From SM1-46 sp002451215 (GTDB lineage: Bacteria; Pseudomonadota; Gammaproteobacteria; Acidiferrobacterales; Sulfurifustaceae), in contig DKBM01000048.1 in assembly GCA_002451215.1 (NCBI GenBank), positions 1-64,000 of the forward strand: 64,000 nt of DNA, in the 5' to 3' direction. Made by a program: the position numbers and the translations under genes. Position 1 is the stretch's first letter, and each line of letters begins with the position of its first letter. Positions 51,408-60,715 of this stretch are shown piece by piece. Under the pieces are notes generated by a model. The model was not told where the DNA came from. It did not search any database and saw only the letters and a list, made by a program, of their open reading frames with translations.

Positions 51408-52519
51408 GGTTCCAGATCCTTCTTGAACTTTCGTGCGGCGATCGCAATGATGATGACGCACAAAACGCCAAGGGCCAGGAAGGCAATACCCATTTCGACG
51501 AGGGTCGAACCCTTCAGATAGGAGTCACGCGCAATGGTCATAAACCAGCGGGCCGGAAGCACCATCGTCAGATAGCGGAAGAACACCGGCATACTCGCAA
51601 TCGGGAAAATGAAGCCCGAGAGCAGAAAGGCCGGAATCATCCCTGCCATCATCGCGAGCTGCATCGCAATCTGCTGGCGGCGCGTCAGCACCGAAATCAG
51701 CAGCCCAAGCGCGAGGTAGGTGGCGAGAAACAGAATGCCGCCGAGCACGAACAACACGTGGCTGCCGCGAAACGGCAATGCGAAGACAGTTCGCGAAATG
51801 ACATACACAAACGCCAGCCCCACCAGCCCAAGCACGGCGTACGGGGCAAGCTTGCCGACAATGATTTCAAGTGGCTCGGCCGGGGTCGAGAGCAGCAACT
51901 CCATCGACCCGTTCTCCCATTCGCGTGCCACCGTAAGCGCAGTAAGCAACACGGCCAGGATCGCGAGGACCGCTACGGCGAGGCCCGGGATGACGAACCA
52001 GCGGCTGTTCAGTTCCGGGTTGAAAAGAAAACGCGTGTGGATCTCGATCGGCTTGGGTGGATCGAAGTCGGCGATCTGGCGTGAGGCGATCGCTTCGATC
52101 GAGGCAACGTAACCCAGAATCGGGCCAACGGTCGAGTTGTCAGAGCCGTCCAGTAACAGCTGCGCCTTGGCTACCCCGCCCGATAGCAGGTTCTTTTGAA
52201 ATCCGCCGGGGATGACAAGCGCCGCGCGGCTGCGATCGCCCTCAATTGCCTGCTGCGCGGCCGCCGGCGAAACCACGGGATCAACAAGAAAATATCCCGA
52301 GCTCCCGAACGTATCGATGACGCGGCGTGAAGTCTGGGTCTTGTCCGCGTCATGCACGGCCAGCGGCACGTTCTTGACGTTGAACTCGATCGCGAACCCG
52401 AACGTGAACACCATGAAAACAGGCAATCCGAGCGCCAGCGTCAGGGTGAATCGATCGCGCAGCACGTGGTACATCTCCTTCTGCGCAATCGCCGCCGCCC
52501 GGCTCCAGCGAAAGCTCAT
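51404..52519 (-). CDS. ABC-2 family permease (YbhS-like), first copy
   Basis: A 371-residue permease with an N-terminal helix (TLTLALGLPVFMVFTFGFAI), a periplasmic domain (about 45-175) and five C-terminal helices. The coupling region reads VAREWENGSMELLLSTPAEPLEIIVGKLAPY. It overlaps the ATPase gene and the second permease by 4 bases each, so the operon is translationally coupled. Confidence 0.91.
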   Translation of the reverse strand: MSFRWSRAAAIAQKEMYHVLRDRFTLTLALGLPVFMVFTFGFAIEFNVKNVPLAVHDADKTQTSRRVIDTFGSSGYFLVDPVVSPAAAQQAIEGDRSRAALVIPGGFQKNLLSGGVAKAQLLLDGSDNSTVGPILGYVASIEAIASRQIADFDPPKPIEIHTRFLFNPELNSRWFVIPGLAVAVLAILAVLLTALTVAREWENGSMELLLSTPAEPLEIIVGKLAPYAVLGLVGLAFVYVISRTVFALPFRGSHVLFVLGGILFLATYLALGLLISVLTRRQQIAMQLAMMAGMIPAFLLSGFIFPIASMPVFFRYLTMVLPARWFMTIARDSYLKGSTLVEMGIAFLALGVLCVIIIAIAARKFKKDLEP

Positions 52520-53439
52520 CGGTGCTCCCCTTCGACGGTCCGGATGAACACGTCCTCAAGCGTCGGCGAAATCGCCTGAACACGGAACCGCGAGGCCAGC
52601 TCGCGCCGCAAATTCTCTCCACCGACGGTCTTGCGCAGCGCCACGTGAAAACGCATGCCATAGGGCTCGAAGAAGGCCACGTCCGGGTGGTCTCGCAACC
52701 CATCCATGTCTCCGTAGTGCACTGGCGCAATGGCCTCGAGCTCAAAGAGCTGGTCCGGGAAAACCTCGGCCTTCAGCCGCGCCGGGGTGTCGAGTGCAAC
52801 TATCTGTCCGGCACGCATCAGCGCGATTCTGTCGCACTGCTCGGCCTCGTCCATGTAGTGCGTAGTCACGAAGATCGTCTTGCCCTGCCGGGCAAGATCG
52901 CGAATCAGCGCCCAAAACCGCGAACGCGCGGCCGGCGTGACGCCGGCTGTGGGCTCATCGAGAAAGACGACTTCCGGGTCGTGCAGGATGGATGCGGCAA
53001 GCGCCACCTGCTGCTTGATGCCCCCGGGGAGATCGCGAATCAATGCATTCAGAGGGCGCTGAAAAGTGATAAACGCCAGTATTGAATCGCGGCGTTTCGC
53101 ATAGACGGCCGGATCGAGCTTGCGCAGCCCGGCGATGAACGAGAGGTTCTCCTCGACGGTCAGATCGTCATACAAGGTGAATTTCTGCGACATGTAGCCC
53201 ACGCGGGCCTTGATTGCCATTTCTCCCGCATCCAGCGCGACCCCCGCCACGGACCCATTCCCGGCGCTCGGGCGCAGCAGGCCGCACAACACCCGAATGG
53301 TCGTCGTCTTGCCCGCCCCGTTCGCGCCGAGAAACCCGAACACCTCACCCCGCCGCACGGCGAAGCTGATATTGTTGACCGCGGTGAAGTCGCCGAACCT
53401 CACGGAAAGATTCTGCACTTCGACCGCGCTGTCCTTCAT
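52516..53439 (-). CDS. ABC transporter ATP-binding protein (second)
   Basis: A 307-residue ATPase from the ATG at 53439 (MKDSAVEVQNLSVRFGDF); the longer ORF start is a shadow of the upstream gene. Walker A GANGAGKTTT (about 41), Walker B VVFLDEPTAGVTPAARS, H-loop FVTTHYMDEAEQ. The signature is weak (LPGGIKQQVALA instead of LSGGQ), so it may hydrolyse ATP poorly. With the next ATPase it would form a heterodimer. Confidence 0.9.
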   Translation of the reverse strand: MKDSAVEVQNLSVRFGDFTAVNNISFAVRRGEVFGFLGANGAGKTTTIRVLCGLLRPSAGNGSVAGVALDAGEMAIKARVGYMSQKFTLYDDLTVEENLSFIAGLRKLDPAVYAKRRDSILAFITFQRPLNALIRDLPGGIKQQVALAASILHDPEVVFLDEPTAGVTPAARSRFWALIRDLARQGKTIFVTTHYMDEAEQCDRIALMRAGQIVALDTPARLKAEVFPDQLFELEAIAPVHYGDMDGLRDHPDVAFFEPYGMRFHVALRKTVGGENLRRELASRFRVQAISPTLEDVFIRTVEGEHR

Positions 53440-54170
53440 GACGCCACCTCGTCCTGGCGCAGGAAGAGCTGATCGAACGACGATACGTGCGCCTGCGCGA
53501 GCAGCTCGCGTGGCTCCCCTTCCGCGACCGTCTTGCCGCGCGCCATGAGATGCACGACCGAACAACGTTCGGCCTCATCCATATAGGCCGTCGTGATGAT
53601 GATCAAGATTCCGCGGTCCGCCAGGCGGTAGAGCAGATCCCAGAACTCGCGACGGCTGATCGGATCGACGCCATTGGTGGGCTCGTCGAGCAGCATGACC
53701 TCGGGCGAGCGCAGCAGCGCGCACATGAGGCCAAGCTTCTTGTACATGCCGCCGGAGAGCTTGCCCGCGGCTCGCTCCACGAACGGCCCGAGTTGGGTAA
53801 TCTCGAGCAGCTCCTGGCGCCGGGCCCGGTACTCTGCCGCGTCAATCCCATAGAGTTTCCGGAAGAACTCCAGATGCTCGTCGATCGACAGATCGGCATA
53901 GAGACTCTGCGTCTGGGGCATATAGGCCACGCTCGCCCGAATCTCCTCGAACCGCAGCGGCACGCCGTCCCGGTAGAACCCGACACTGCCCGCATCGGGG
54001 GTGAGCAAACCAAGCACCGTCCGCATGAGCGTGGTCTTGCCCGCACCCTCGGGACCGATGACTCCGTGCATCCGGCCGCGTTCGAACTGCAGTGAAACGC
54101 CGGCCAGTGCTTGTGTCGTCCCGAGCTTCTTGTGCACCTCATGAACGCGGATCGCGATGGAAGTGGCCAC
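53436..54170 (-). CDS. ABC transporter ATP-binding protein (first)
   Basis: A 244-residue ATPase with Walker A GPEGAGKTTLMR (about 40), Q-loop YMPQTQSLY, signature KLSGGMYKKLGL and Walker B VMLLDEPTNGVDPISRR. Its stop overlaps the second ATPase start, and it begins 6 bases after the adaptor gene. In YhiH/RbbA-type systems these two ATPases and a permease are fused into one protein; here they are separate genes. Confidence 0.91.
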   Translation of the reverse strand: MATSIAIRVHEVHKKLGTTQALAGVSLQFERGRMHGVIGPEGAGKTTLMRTVLGLLTPDAGSVGFYRDGVPLRFEEIRASVAYMPQTQSLYADLSIDEHLEFFRKLYGIDAAEYRARRQELLEITQLGPFVERAAGKLSGGMYKKLGLMCALLRSPEVMLLDEPTNGVDPISRREFWDLLYRLADRGILIIITTAYMDEAERCSVVHLMARGKTVAEGEPRELLAQAHVSSFDQLFLRQDEVAS

Positions 54171-54176
54171 CGTCCA

Positions 54177-54917
54177 TCACTCCGGCAGCGCTACTTCGAT
54201 CGTCATCCCGGGCTTGAGAATCTCTTCGCCGTTGGCATCGTTGAAGCTGATCTTGACGCCGAAGACCAGCCGCTCGCGCTCCGCGCGCGTCTGCACGTTC
54301 TTCGGTGTGAACTCGGCCTCGTCATTGATCTTCAGGATCACGCCCTCGAACCTGCGGTCGCCGAGCTCCGGGAGATAGCCGGCGAGCTTCATTCCCGGCG
54401 AGAGCTTGGCAACCAGCGGTTGCGGGACATAAATGTACGCCCAGATGTCTCGCACGTTCGCCACCGTGAGAATCTTCATGCCTGGCATCATCCACTCGCC
54501 GGGTTCGTGGTAGCGACTTAAAACCTTACCGTCGATCGGCGACGCGATCGTGCACCACTTGAGCCGCGTCTCGGTGTCCTCCTTCTGGTTGCGCGCCTGA
54601 TCAAGCTTCTCCTGGCTAACCGAGCCGATCTTCGCGAGCTGCACGTCGCGCGCGTAATTCTCGCGCGCCAGTCGGGCCGCGATCTTGTAGTCCTCGCAAC
54701 CGAGCACCACGAGGGTGTCGCCGGTGCTCACGCGATCGCCCTCCCGCACCCGCACCTCATCGATCGCCGCGGCGAGGCGCGCCGACAGGTCCACCTTGGT
54801 GGCCTCCAGCGTGCCGGCATATCGAAACGGCCGTTCGAACAGCAGGTAGGCCGCGAGAACCGCGGCGGCGACCAGCGCCAGAGCGACCAGAAGCAATGAC
54901 TTGGGAGGACGTTTCAT
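54177..54917 (-). CDS. HlyD-family membrane fusion protein
   Basis: A 246-residue periplasmic adaptor (YbhG-like). An N-terminal signal anchor (LLLVALALVAAAVLAAYLL, about 8-26) is followed by a barrel-sandwich (TLEATKVDLSARLAAAIDEVRVREGD), a short coiled-coil hairpin and a beta-barrel (GEWMMPGMKILTVANVRDIWAYIYV). It bridges the ABC-2 transporter and the outer-membrane channel encoded just upstream. Confidence 0.9.
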   Translation of the reverse strand: MKRPPKSLLLVALALVAAAVLAAYLLFERPFRYAGTLEATKVDLSARLAAAIDEVRVREGDRVSTGDTLVVLGCEDYKIAARLARENYARDVQLAKIGSVSQEKLDQARNQKEDTETRLKWCTIASPIDGKVLSRYHEPGEWMMPGMKILTVANVRDIWAYIYVPQPLVAKLSPGMKLAGYLPELGDRRFEGVILKINDEAEFTPKNVQTRAERERLVFGVKISFNDANGEEILKPGMTIEVALPE

Positions 54918-54929
54918 GGCAATTCCGCC

Positions 54930-56423
54930 TTAGGGTTTGTCCTGATCTGACACGGCGTGCGAACGGATCGGCTCGTGCCACCAGCCTCCGCCCAGCGCCT
55001 GAAATAACGCAGCGCTGTCGGCAAAGCGTGCCGCCTGCGCCTGCACCCGTCCGATCTTCGCCTGCTGAAACTGGCGCTGCGCTGTGAGCAGGGCCAGATA
55101 CGTGGCGGCCCCCAGCTCGTACTGCTTCTGCGTCAGGTCCAACGCCTCGCGCGCCGCCGTGGCTGCTTCGCTCTGGGCCTGGAGCGTCTGCGCATCCAGC
55201 TCGAGTGCGCGCAGCGTATCGGCCACATTCTGGAACGCACGCAGCACCACTTCGCGGTACTGGGCCGCCGCTTGGTCGTAGGCGGCAATTGCCGCGCGTC
55301 GCTGCGCCGTCAGCTGCCCACCGCGAAACAGCGGTTGCGCGAGCCCAACGCCAAAACTCCAGACCGATGTCCCGGCGGTGAACCAGTCGCCGGATACGTT
55401 CGTCAGTGAGCCATAGCTCCCAGTCAGCGTGAGCTGCGGATAAAGATTTGCGGTCGCCACGCCGACCTTCGCGCTGGCGCGATGCAGCAACTCCTCGGCC
55501 GCGCGGATATCGGGGCGATCGCGTACCAGCGCGGAGGGCAAACTCACCGGGAGTTCCTGCGGCAACTCAAGCGCGGCGAGCGTGAACTCCGGCATCTGTG
55601 CCTCGCCCGGAAGCTTACCGACGAACACCGAAAGCAGGTGACGCGTGCGCGCCAGATCCTTCTCAATCGCCGGAAGACCTGCGCGCGTCTGCGCAACCTG
55701 ACTGCGCTGCGTGAGCACGTCGCTCCTCGCAGCGCCGCCCAGCGCGACCTGGCGCTCAACGATGGCAAGTTGCTTTTCCTCCGCCGCGAGGATTTCCTGT
55801 GTGGCCTCGAGCTGTGCGCGCAGCGCGGCATCGCGAATCGCGGTGGTCACGACGTTTGCGGTGAGTGCCACGTACGCGGCCTGGAGCTGGAATTGCTGGT
55901 AATCGGCCTCGCTCTGCAACGCCTCAAACTCGCGTCGCGCGCCGCCGAACAGATCGAAGTAGTAGCCAATGCTGACCGAGGCGTTATAGAGGTTAAACTC
56001 CACCGGCGGGATCTGCGGCATGCCAATCGCCGCGGGTGAAAATCGCTGGCGCCCGGCACTGCCCTTGGCATCGAACTGTGGCGAAAACAGCGCGCCGCGC
56101 GCGGCGCGCAGATTCTCCTCCGCCACGCGCAGCGTCGCCTGCGCGGAGGCGAGCGTTGGGCTATCGGCCAACGCCTGGCGTATCAGCTGGTCGAGTGCCG
56201 GCGAACGGAACAGGATCCACCACTGCGCCGGCACTTCCTCACCGGCGACGAGACGCTGCGCCGCGCCACCCGGACCCGGCGCGGACGCGGTCTCTCCCGC
56301 AACTGGCGTTGGCGTGTAGCTTTCAACCTGCGGAGCGTCCGGCTCCTGAAAGTCGGGCCCGACCGCACATCCACCCATTACCAGCGCGAATAGCGTGAAA
56401 ACTATTGGAGTTTGCGGACGCAC
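54930..56423 (-). CDS. TolC/NodT-family outer-membrane channel lipoprotein
   Basis: A 497-residue efflux outer-membrane factor. The N terminus ends with a lipobox-like LVMGGCAVGPDF, with lipidation expected at C19. Two OEP repeats are visible (WWILFRSPALDQLIRQAL, and FSVFVGKLPGE-like and VGVATANLYPQLTLTGSYG), and a C-terminal coiled-coil with YELGAATYLALLTAQRQ. It heads the operon OMF, adaptor, ATPase, ATPase, permease, permease, which exports an unknown compound. Confidence 0.92.
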   Translation of the reverse strand: MRPQTPIVFTLFALVMGGCAVGPDFQEPDAPQVESYTPTPVAGETASAPGPGGAAQRLVAGEEVPAQWWILFRSPALDQLIRQALADSPTLASAQATLRVAEENLRAARGALFSPQFDAKGSAGRQRFSPAAIGMPQIPPVEFNLYNASVSIGYYFDLFGGARREFEALQSEADYQQFQLQAAYVALTANVVTTAIRDAALRAQLEATQEILAAEEKQLAIVERQVALGGAARSDVLTQRSQVAQTRAGLPAIEKDLARTRHLLSVFVGKLPGEAQMPEFTLAALELPQELPVSLPSALVRDRPDIRAAEELLHRASAKVGVATANLYPQLTLTGSYGSLTNVSGDWFTAGTSVWSFGVGLAQPLFRGGQLTAQRRAAIAAYDQAAAQYREVVLRAFQNVADTLRALELDAQTLQAQSEAATAAREALDLTQKQYELGAATYLALLTAQRQFQQAKIGRVQAQAARFADSAALFQALGGGWWHEPIRSHAVSDQDKP

Positions 56424-56812
56424 GCGGTCTCTATCATAGCGCGCACGCGTTGCCCCATTCTACGAGTCTTGCGTCGGAAGCTTACGCGGGCTGGCGGCGA
56501 TGTTGCCGCTCTCAATCGCGTGGTTTGCGGTGACACGCGTATCACCAGGGTACGGACAGCCGCGTGAAGGGAAGAACCGCTCGCCCGCACACGCCGGGAC
56601 CAGGTGTGGCTCCGCACTGCGGACATCAATGCCACGTGGTGCCGTCCTGCCGAGGACGGTGGCAAGCTGCTGTTCCCGAAGAAGAGCGTCGGCGAGTACG
56701 GCGCCGCCGGCAACTCTGGGACAGCAAGCGCAACCGCATCGCCGTGCACAGCCGAATTCCCTGAGCCCGATCCGGACCCAGGGATACCAATCGGCTTGGC
56801 CCGACGCGATCC
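56424..56812. other. Gene-poor region with possible decayed plus-strand coding remnant
   Basis: 389 bases between two minus-strand genes. It should hold the efflux-operon promoter near 56430-56480. From about 56575 to 56760 one plus-strand frame reads like real protein (DQVWLRTADINATW, PAEDGGKLLFPKKSVGEYG). It then seems to continue in another frame (LWDSKRNRIAVHS) to a stop. I could not match it to a family; it may be a frameshifted gene fragment. Confidence 0.35.
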
Positions 56813-57367
56813 CTAGAAGGTAAAGGTGGCTATCGCCGAATACATTAGCAGGCTTTTCCCGACCTCCTTGTCGGTGTCGAGGTAGTCGGCCTGCAATCGC
56901 ACCCCGACGTACGGCACCCGAAAGCCGATACCTAATCCATACATCGGATTCGTGCTGTCGTTCTTGGTCGTGGTGCCACTGACCGTCGATTCAAAGCTCA
57001 GCTTGGCAGCACCCGCCTTGGCATAAAAATCGATCGGGCCGATCGGCAGGATCGCCAGGAGATTGGCTGCGAACGCCGATGCATCGGCTTGCGCATTGAT
57101 TGCGCTGTTTTTGGGCTTGAAGTCACCGAAGTCGGTGTATTGACCCTCGATCGCAAAATCGAATAGTGGAACCACGCCAATGCGATATCCCACCAGTCCG
57201 GAATAGAAAACGTTCGAGTCCATATCGACCTGCGCCGTGGTGGCATCGGCAATGGCACCCCTGCCTGCCCCGACACCGACATACAACCCGGCACCGGCCG
57301 CGTGCGCCGTACTGGCCAACAACAACAGTGCCGCACCGACGGCGGCCGAATACACTCTCTTGTTCAT
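56813..57367 (-). CDS. Outer-membrane beta-barrel protein (OmpA/YfaZ-like)
   Basis: A 184-residue protein with a Sec signal (about 1-23, ending AHAA). A small beta-barrel follows: alternating hydrophobic strands (LYVGVGAGRG, FYSGLVGYRIG, FDFAIEGQYTDFGDFKP, YGLGIGFRVPYVGVRLQADY) and a C-terminal phenylalanine (IATFTF) as required for barrel assembly. No OmpA peptidoglycan domain is present. Function is unknown; about 265 bases without a gene separate it from nasA. Confidence 0.82.
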   Translation of the reverse strand: MNKRVYSAAVGAALLLLASTAHAAGAGLYVGVGAGRGAIADATTAQVDMDSNVFYSGLVGYRIGVVPLFDFAIEGQYTDFGDFKPKNSAINAQADASAFAANLLAILPIGPIDFYAKAGAAKLSFESTVSGTTTKNDSTNPMYGLGIGFRVPYVGVRLQADYLDTDKEVGKSLLMYSAIATFTF

Positions 57368-57632
57368 CTTTACACTACTCCTGTGACAGCGGTTGAGAAT
57401 CCGCTGCCGAGTCTAGCTGCGAACCGCCGGAGACGCCCAACCCGGCAGTTTGCGGCCTGACAACCGGCAGATCGCAGCGGTTACGCGGCGGCCTGCGAAT
57501 AAGGGCGGTACACCCGTTCACGGCAAACATCCCCCTAAAACACGAATTGCCCGCCAAGGCCGAGGCGGCGTGCCATAAACTGGTCTCTGTCTCAAAGCAG
57601 CCGACCGGCTACACCGGCGGCCAGGTCACTCG

Positions 57633-60308
57633 TTACGCAATTTGTTGCTGTTGCCCTTGCTGGGCGAGCAGCATCTTCAGTTCCGGCACGCATGAACCAC
57701 AGTTGGTTCCGGCCTTGAGGCGCGCGCCAAGCGCCTCGACACTCCCGCAGCCAGCGCGGATGGCGTCACAGATCGTCGCCTCTCCTACGCCGAAGCACGC
57801 ACATACCTGTCTCCCCGTCTCCTTCTGCCCTTTCGGAGGAACGCCCGCGAGCATGCCAGCACGGGTCGCAGCGTCGAGAATTTCCAGCCCAAAAAGGGAC
57901 ACCAGCCAGTCCCGTGGCGGCAGCTGCGGATTGGGGCCAATAAAGATGCAACTTTCGAGCTTGCCCCTGGTGAGACGCGCGGCACGATAACGGCGCGCGG
58001 CATTGTCGAAGTACTCTATCCACTCGACCTTGTCGTCTTGTGCGCATAGGACCGCGCGTGCGGCAGTTGCCCAGTCCCTCGGGAGATCATTGCCGGCAAG
58101 CTCATAGCGCCACAGATCTTGCCCGCGCGCGCAGGCCCAGTACGAGGCATTGTGTTGCGGAAGTTGCCGGCGCGACAGCAGAAACCCATGCCATGCTGCT
58201 TTGATTGGCACCAACCGCACCGGGGTGTGCTTGAATTCCGGCTCGCCCGAAACGGGATCCGTTACCGGGTTCACGACCCGATCAATCGCGCCGGCACTCG
58301 AGAACTGGTCGTTCCAGTGCATCGGTGCGAACAGCGTGCCGCGGCGGACCGAGTCCGTCACCCGTACACGCCCGGCAGCATTTCCCCACCGCGACTCGGC
58401 GCGGGCAAGCGATCCATCTACGAGACCAAGTGGCGCCGCATCGTCCGGATGCACTTCGATATAAGGCTCGACGGAATGTGCGGAAAGTCGGGCCGAGAGT
58501 CCGGTACGCGTCAAGGTATGCCAATGGTCGCGCACGCGCCCGGTGTTGAGCGCCAGTGGGTAGTCGCTGCTGGTGGCATGGGCCGGTTCACGCGGCGCAA
58601 TCGGGATGAAGCGCGCGCGACTGTCGGGCGTGTAGAAATTGCCGTCTCCGAACAGACGCGCCGTGCCGTGGGGGCGTTCGCGAGTCACCGGCCACTGTAA
58701 CGGCGCAAGATCTCCGTACTCTGCGTCGCTCACGGCGGCAAGGCCGGAGAGATCGAAATCGCGCGTGCCCTCGTTAGCGTGATCGGACAGCGCGGCGTGT
58801 TCCCGAAATACTTCCGCCGCAGACTGATACGCGAACGCATTTCCAAATCCCATTCGCCGCGCCACTTCCGTAATGATCCACCAATCGGGCCGCACTTCGC
58901 CGGACGGGGGCATGAATGCCCGCTGGCGAGAAATACGCCGCTCCGAGTTGGTGACAGTGCCCTCTTTCTCGCCCCAAGCGGCCGCCGGTAAAAGGACGTG
59001 CCCGTACTTCGCAGTGTCGGTAAGGCGCACGCAATCCGATACCACCACGAACTCGCACCGAGCCAAGGCGCGATGTACCTGCCCGGCGTCCGGCACACTC
59101 ACCGCCGGATTGGTCGCCATGATCCAGAGCGCCTTGATTGTGCCCGCCTCGACCGCGCGAAAGAGATCCACTGCCTTCAGGCCCGGTTCGGATGCGATCG
59201 TCGGCGCCTTCCAGAAATCCTTCACGAGTGCCCGATGCCCCGGATAATCGAGCTCGAGATGTGCGGCAAGCTGATTGGCAAGCCCTCCCACTTCGCGACC
59301 ACCCATGGCGTTCGGCTGGCCGGTGACCGAAAACGGCCCCATGCCAGGCCGCCCGATGCGTCCGCTCGCAAGATGGCAGTTGATGATGCTGTTGACCTTG
59401 TCGGTGCCGCTCGAGGACTGGTTGACGCCTTGTGAAAATACCGTCACCACGCGCTCGGTACGGGCAAAGAGTTCGTAGAAACGGACAACATCTGCGGCCT
59501 CGAGCCCGCAGCGCTCGGCAACGGTTTTAATATCCGGGCTGCTTGCATGTGCCGCCTCCAGCGCGTCTTCGAGCCCGTCAGTATGGCGCTCGACGAACTG
59601 TCGATTTATTTCATCGTGCGCCGCCAGGTAAACGAGCAAGCCATTGAATAGCGCCGCATCGGCGCCGGGACGAATCGGCAAGTGCAAATCGGCACCCTCG
59701 ACCGTTGCGGTGCGGCGCGGATCGATGACGACGATCGAAAGATCCGGATGATCTTTCTTCGCCTGTAACAGGCGTTGATAGAGAACCGGATGACACCAGG
59801 CGGTATTCGAGCCGACCAACAGCACGAGCTTTGCGCGCTCGAAGTCCTCGTAACAACCGGGCACGGTGTCGGATCCGAAGGCGCGCTTGTGACCGGCGAC
59901 GGCCGAGGCCATACATAGGCGCGAGTTGGTATCGATATTGGCAGAGCCGATAAAGCCCTTCATGAGCTTATTGGCGACGTAGTAATCCTCGGTGAGCAAC
60001 TGGCCGGAGACATAGAATGCCACGGCGTCCGGCCCGTGCTGGTCAATCACGTGCTGGAAGCCCTGCGCGACGGCGTCGAGCGCGTGAGTCCAGCTTACGC
60101 ACTTGCCACCGACCTCGGGTTGCAATAACCGGGAGGAGAGATCCAGCGTATCGGCGAGCGCCGAACCCTTGGAGCACAACCGGCCAAGATTGGCCGGGTG
60201 ATCGGGATCGCCACGCACCGCCACCGAGCCATCGTCGGCAACCGAAGCAATCACCCCGCAACCGACCCCACAGTACGGGCAGGTGGTGCGTGTCTCGATC
60301 GCGCCCAT
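57633..60308 (-). CDS. nasA: Assimilatory nitrate reductase catalytic subunit
   Basis: A cytoplasmic Mo-bis-MGD enzyme reducing nitrate to nitrite. The 891 residues start with a [4Fe-4S] motif at C10/C13/C17/C45 (CPYCGVGC and RLCSKG). The Mo and MGD domains follow (NTAWCHPVLYQRL, LNTGRVRDHWHTLTRT). The C terminus has a BFD-like [2Fe-2S] domain (CACFGVGEATICDAI, NCGSC), an arrangement of NasA rather than NapA. No Tat leader. It is the last gene of a nitrate-assimilation operon nrtD-nirB-nirD-nasA. Confidence 0.95.
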   Translation of the reverse strand: MGAIETRTTCPYCGVGCGVIASVADDGSVAVRGDPDHPANLGRLCSKGSALADTLDLSSRLLQPEVGGKCVSWTHALDAVAQGFQHVIDQHGPDAVAFYVSGQLLTEDYYVANKLMKGFIGSANIDTNSRLCMASAVAGHKRAFGSDTVPGCYEDFERAKLVLLVGSNTAWCHPVLYQRLLQAKKDHPDLSIVVIDPRRTATVEGADLHLPIRPGADAALFNGLLVYLAAHDEINRQFVERHTDGLEDALEAAHASSPDIKTVAERCGLEAADVVRFYELFARTERVVTVFSQGVNQSSSGTDKVNSIINCHLASGRIGRPGMGPFSVTGQPNAMGGREVGGLANQLAAHLELDYPGHRALVKDFWKAPTIASEPGLKAVDLFRAVEAGTIKALWIMATNPAVSVPDAGQVHRALARCEFVVVSDCVRLTDTAKYGHVLLPAAAWGEKEGTVTNSERRISRQRAFMPPSGEVRPDWWIITEVARRMGFGNAFAYQSAAEVFREHAALSDHANEGTRDFDLSGLAAVSDAEYGDLAPLQWPVTRERPHGTARLFGDGNFYTPDSRARFIPIAPREPAHATSSDYPLALNTGRVRDHWHTLTRTGLSARLSAHSVEPYIEVHPDDAAPLGLVDGSLARAESRWGNAAGRVRVTDSVRRGTLFAPMHWNDQFSSAGAIDRVVNPVTDPVSGEPEFKHTPVRLVPIKAAWHGFLLSRRQLPQHNASYWACARGQDLWRYELAGNDLPRDWATAARAVLCAQDDKVEWIEYFDNAARRYRAARLTRGKLESCIFIGPNPQLPPRDWLVSLFGLEILDAATRAGMLAGVPPKGQKETGRQVCACFGVGEATICDAIRAGCGSVEALGARLKAGTNCGSCVPELKMLLAQQGQQQQIA

Positions 60309-60332
60309 GGTGAAGAAGCTGTTCCGTTTCCG

Positions 60333-60701
60333 TTAGTCGCCGGACACACCCTCTTCCGGTGTCAGAGCAAGCCAGATTCGCCCGGCCTCCACGCGCACAG
60401 GGAAGCGCGCGGCGCAACCCTCGTCCGGAGCGACAGCCATGCCGGTATCCAGATCGATTTTCCAGTCGTGCAACGGACAGGCGACCTTGCGCCCGTGCAC
60501 GATGCCCTGCGAGAGTGGCCCGCCCTTATGCGGGCAGCGGTCACGCAGTGCGAACACCTCGTCCTCCAGCGTACGAAATACCGCGATGTCGCCGCCCTTC
60601 GCGCGCACCACGCGCGCGCCCTGGCGGGGGATATCGTCGAGCGCGCCGATTTCCATCCAGCCGGACGGCGCCTGTTGCTTCACTGCATTCATGCTGCTCA
60701 T
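60333..60701 (-). CDS. nirD: Assimilatory nitrite reductase small subunit NirD
   Basis: A 122-residue Rieske-type protein (start at 60701; an internal ATG at 60692 is possible). The ligand motifs CPHKGG (C-x-H) and CPLHDWKIDL (C-x2-H) are intact, so the [2Fe-2S] Rieske centre should form. It partners NirB in electron supply and sits between nirB and nasA with short spacers. Confidence 0.93.
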   Translation of the reverse strand: MSSMNAVKQQAPSGWMEIGALDDIPRQGARVVRAKGGDIAVFRTLEDEVFALRDRCPHKGGPLSQGIVHGRKVACPLHDWKIDLDTGMAVAPDEGCAARFPVRVEAGRIWLALTPEEGVSGD

Positions 60702-60715
60702 GCTTGTTCCTCGGT

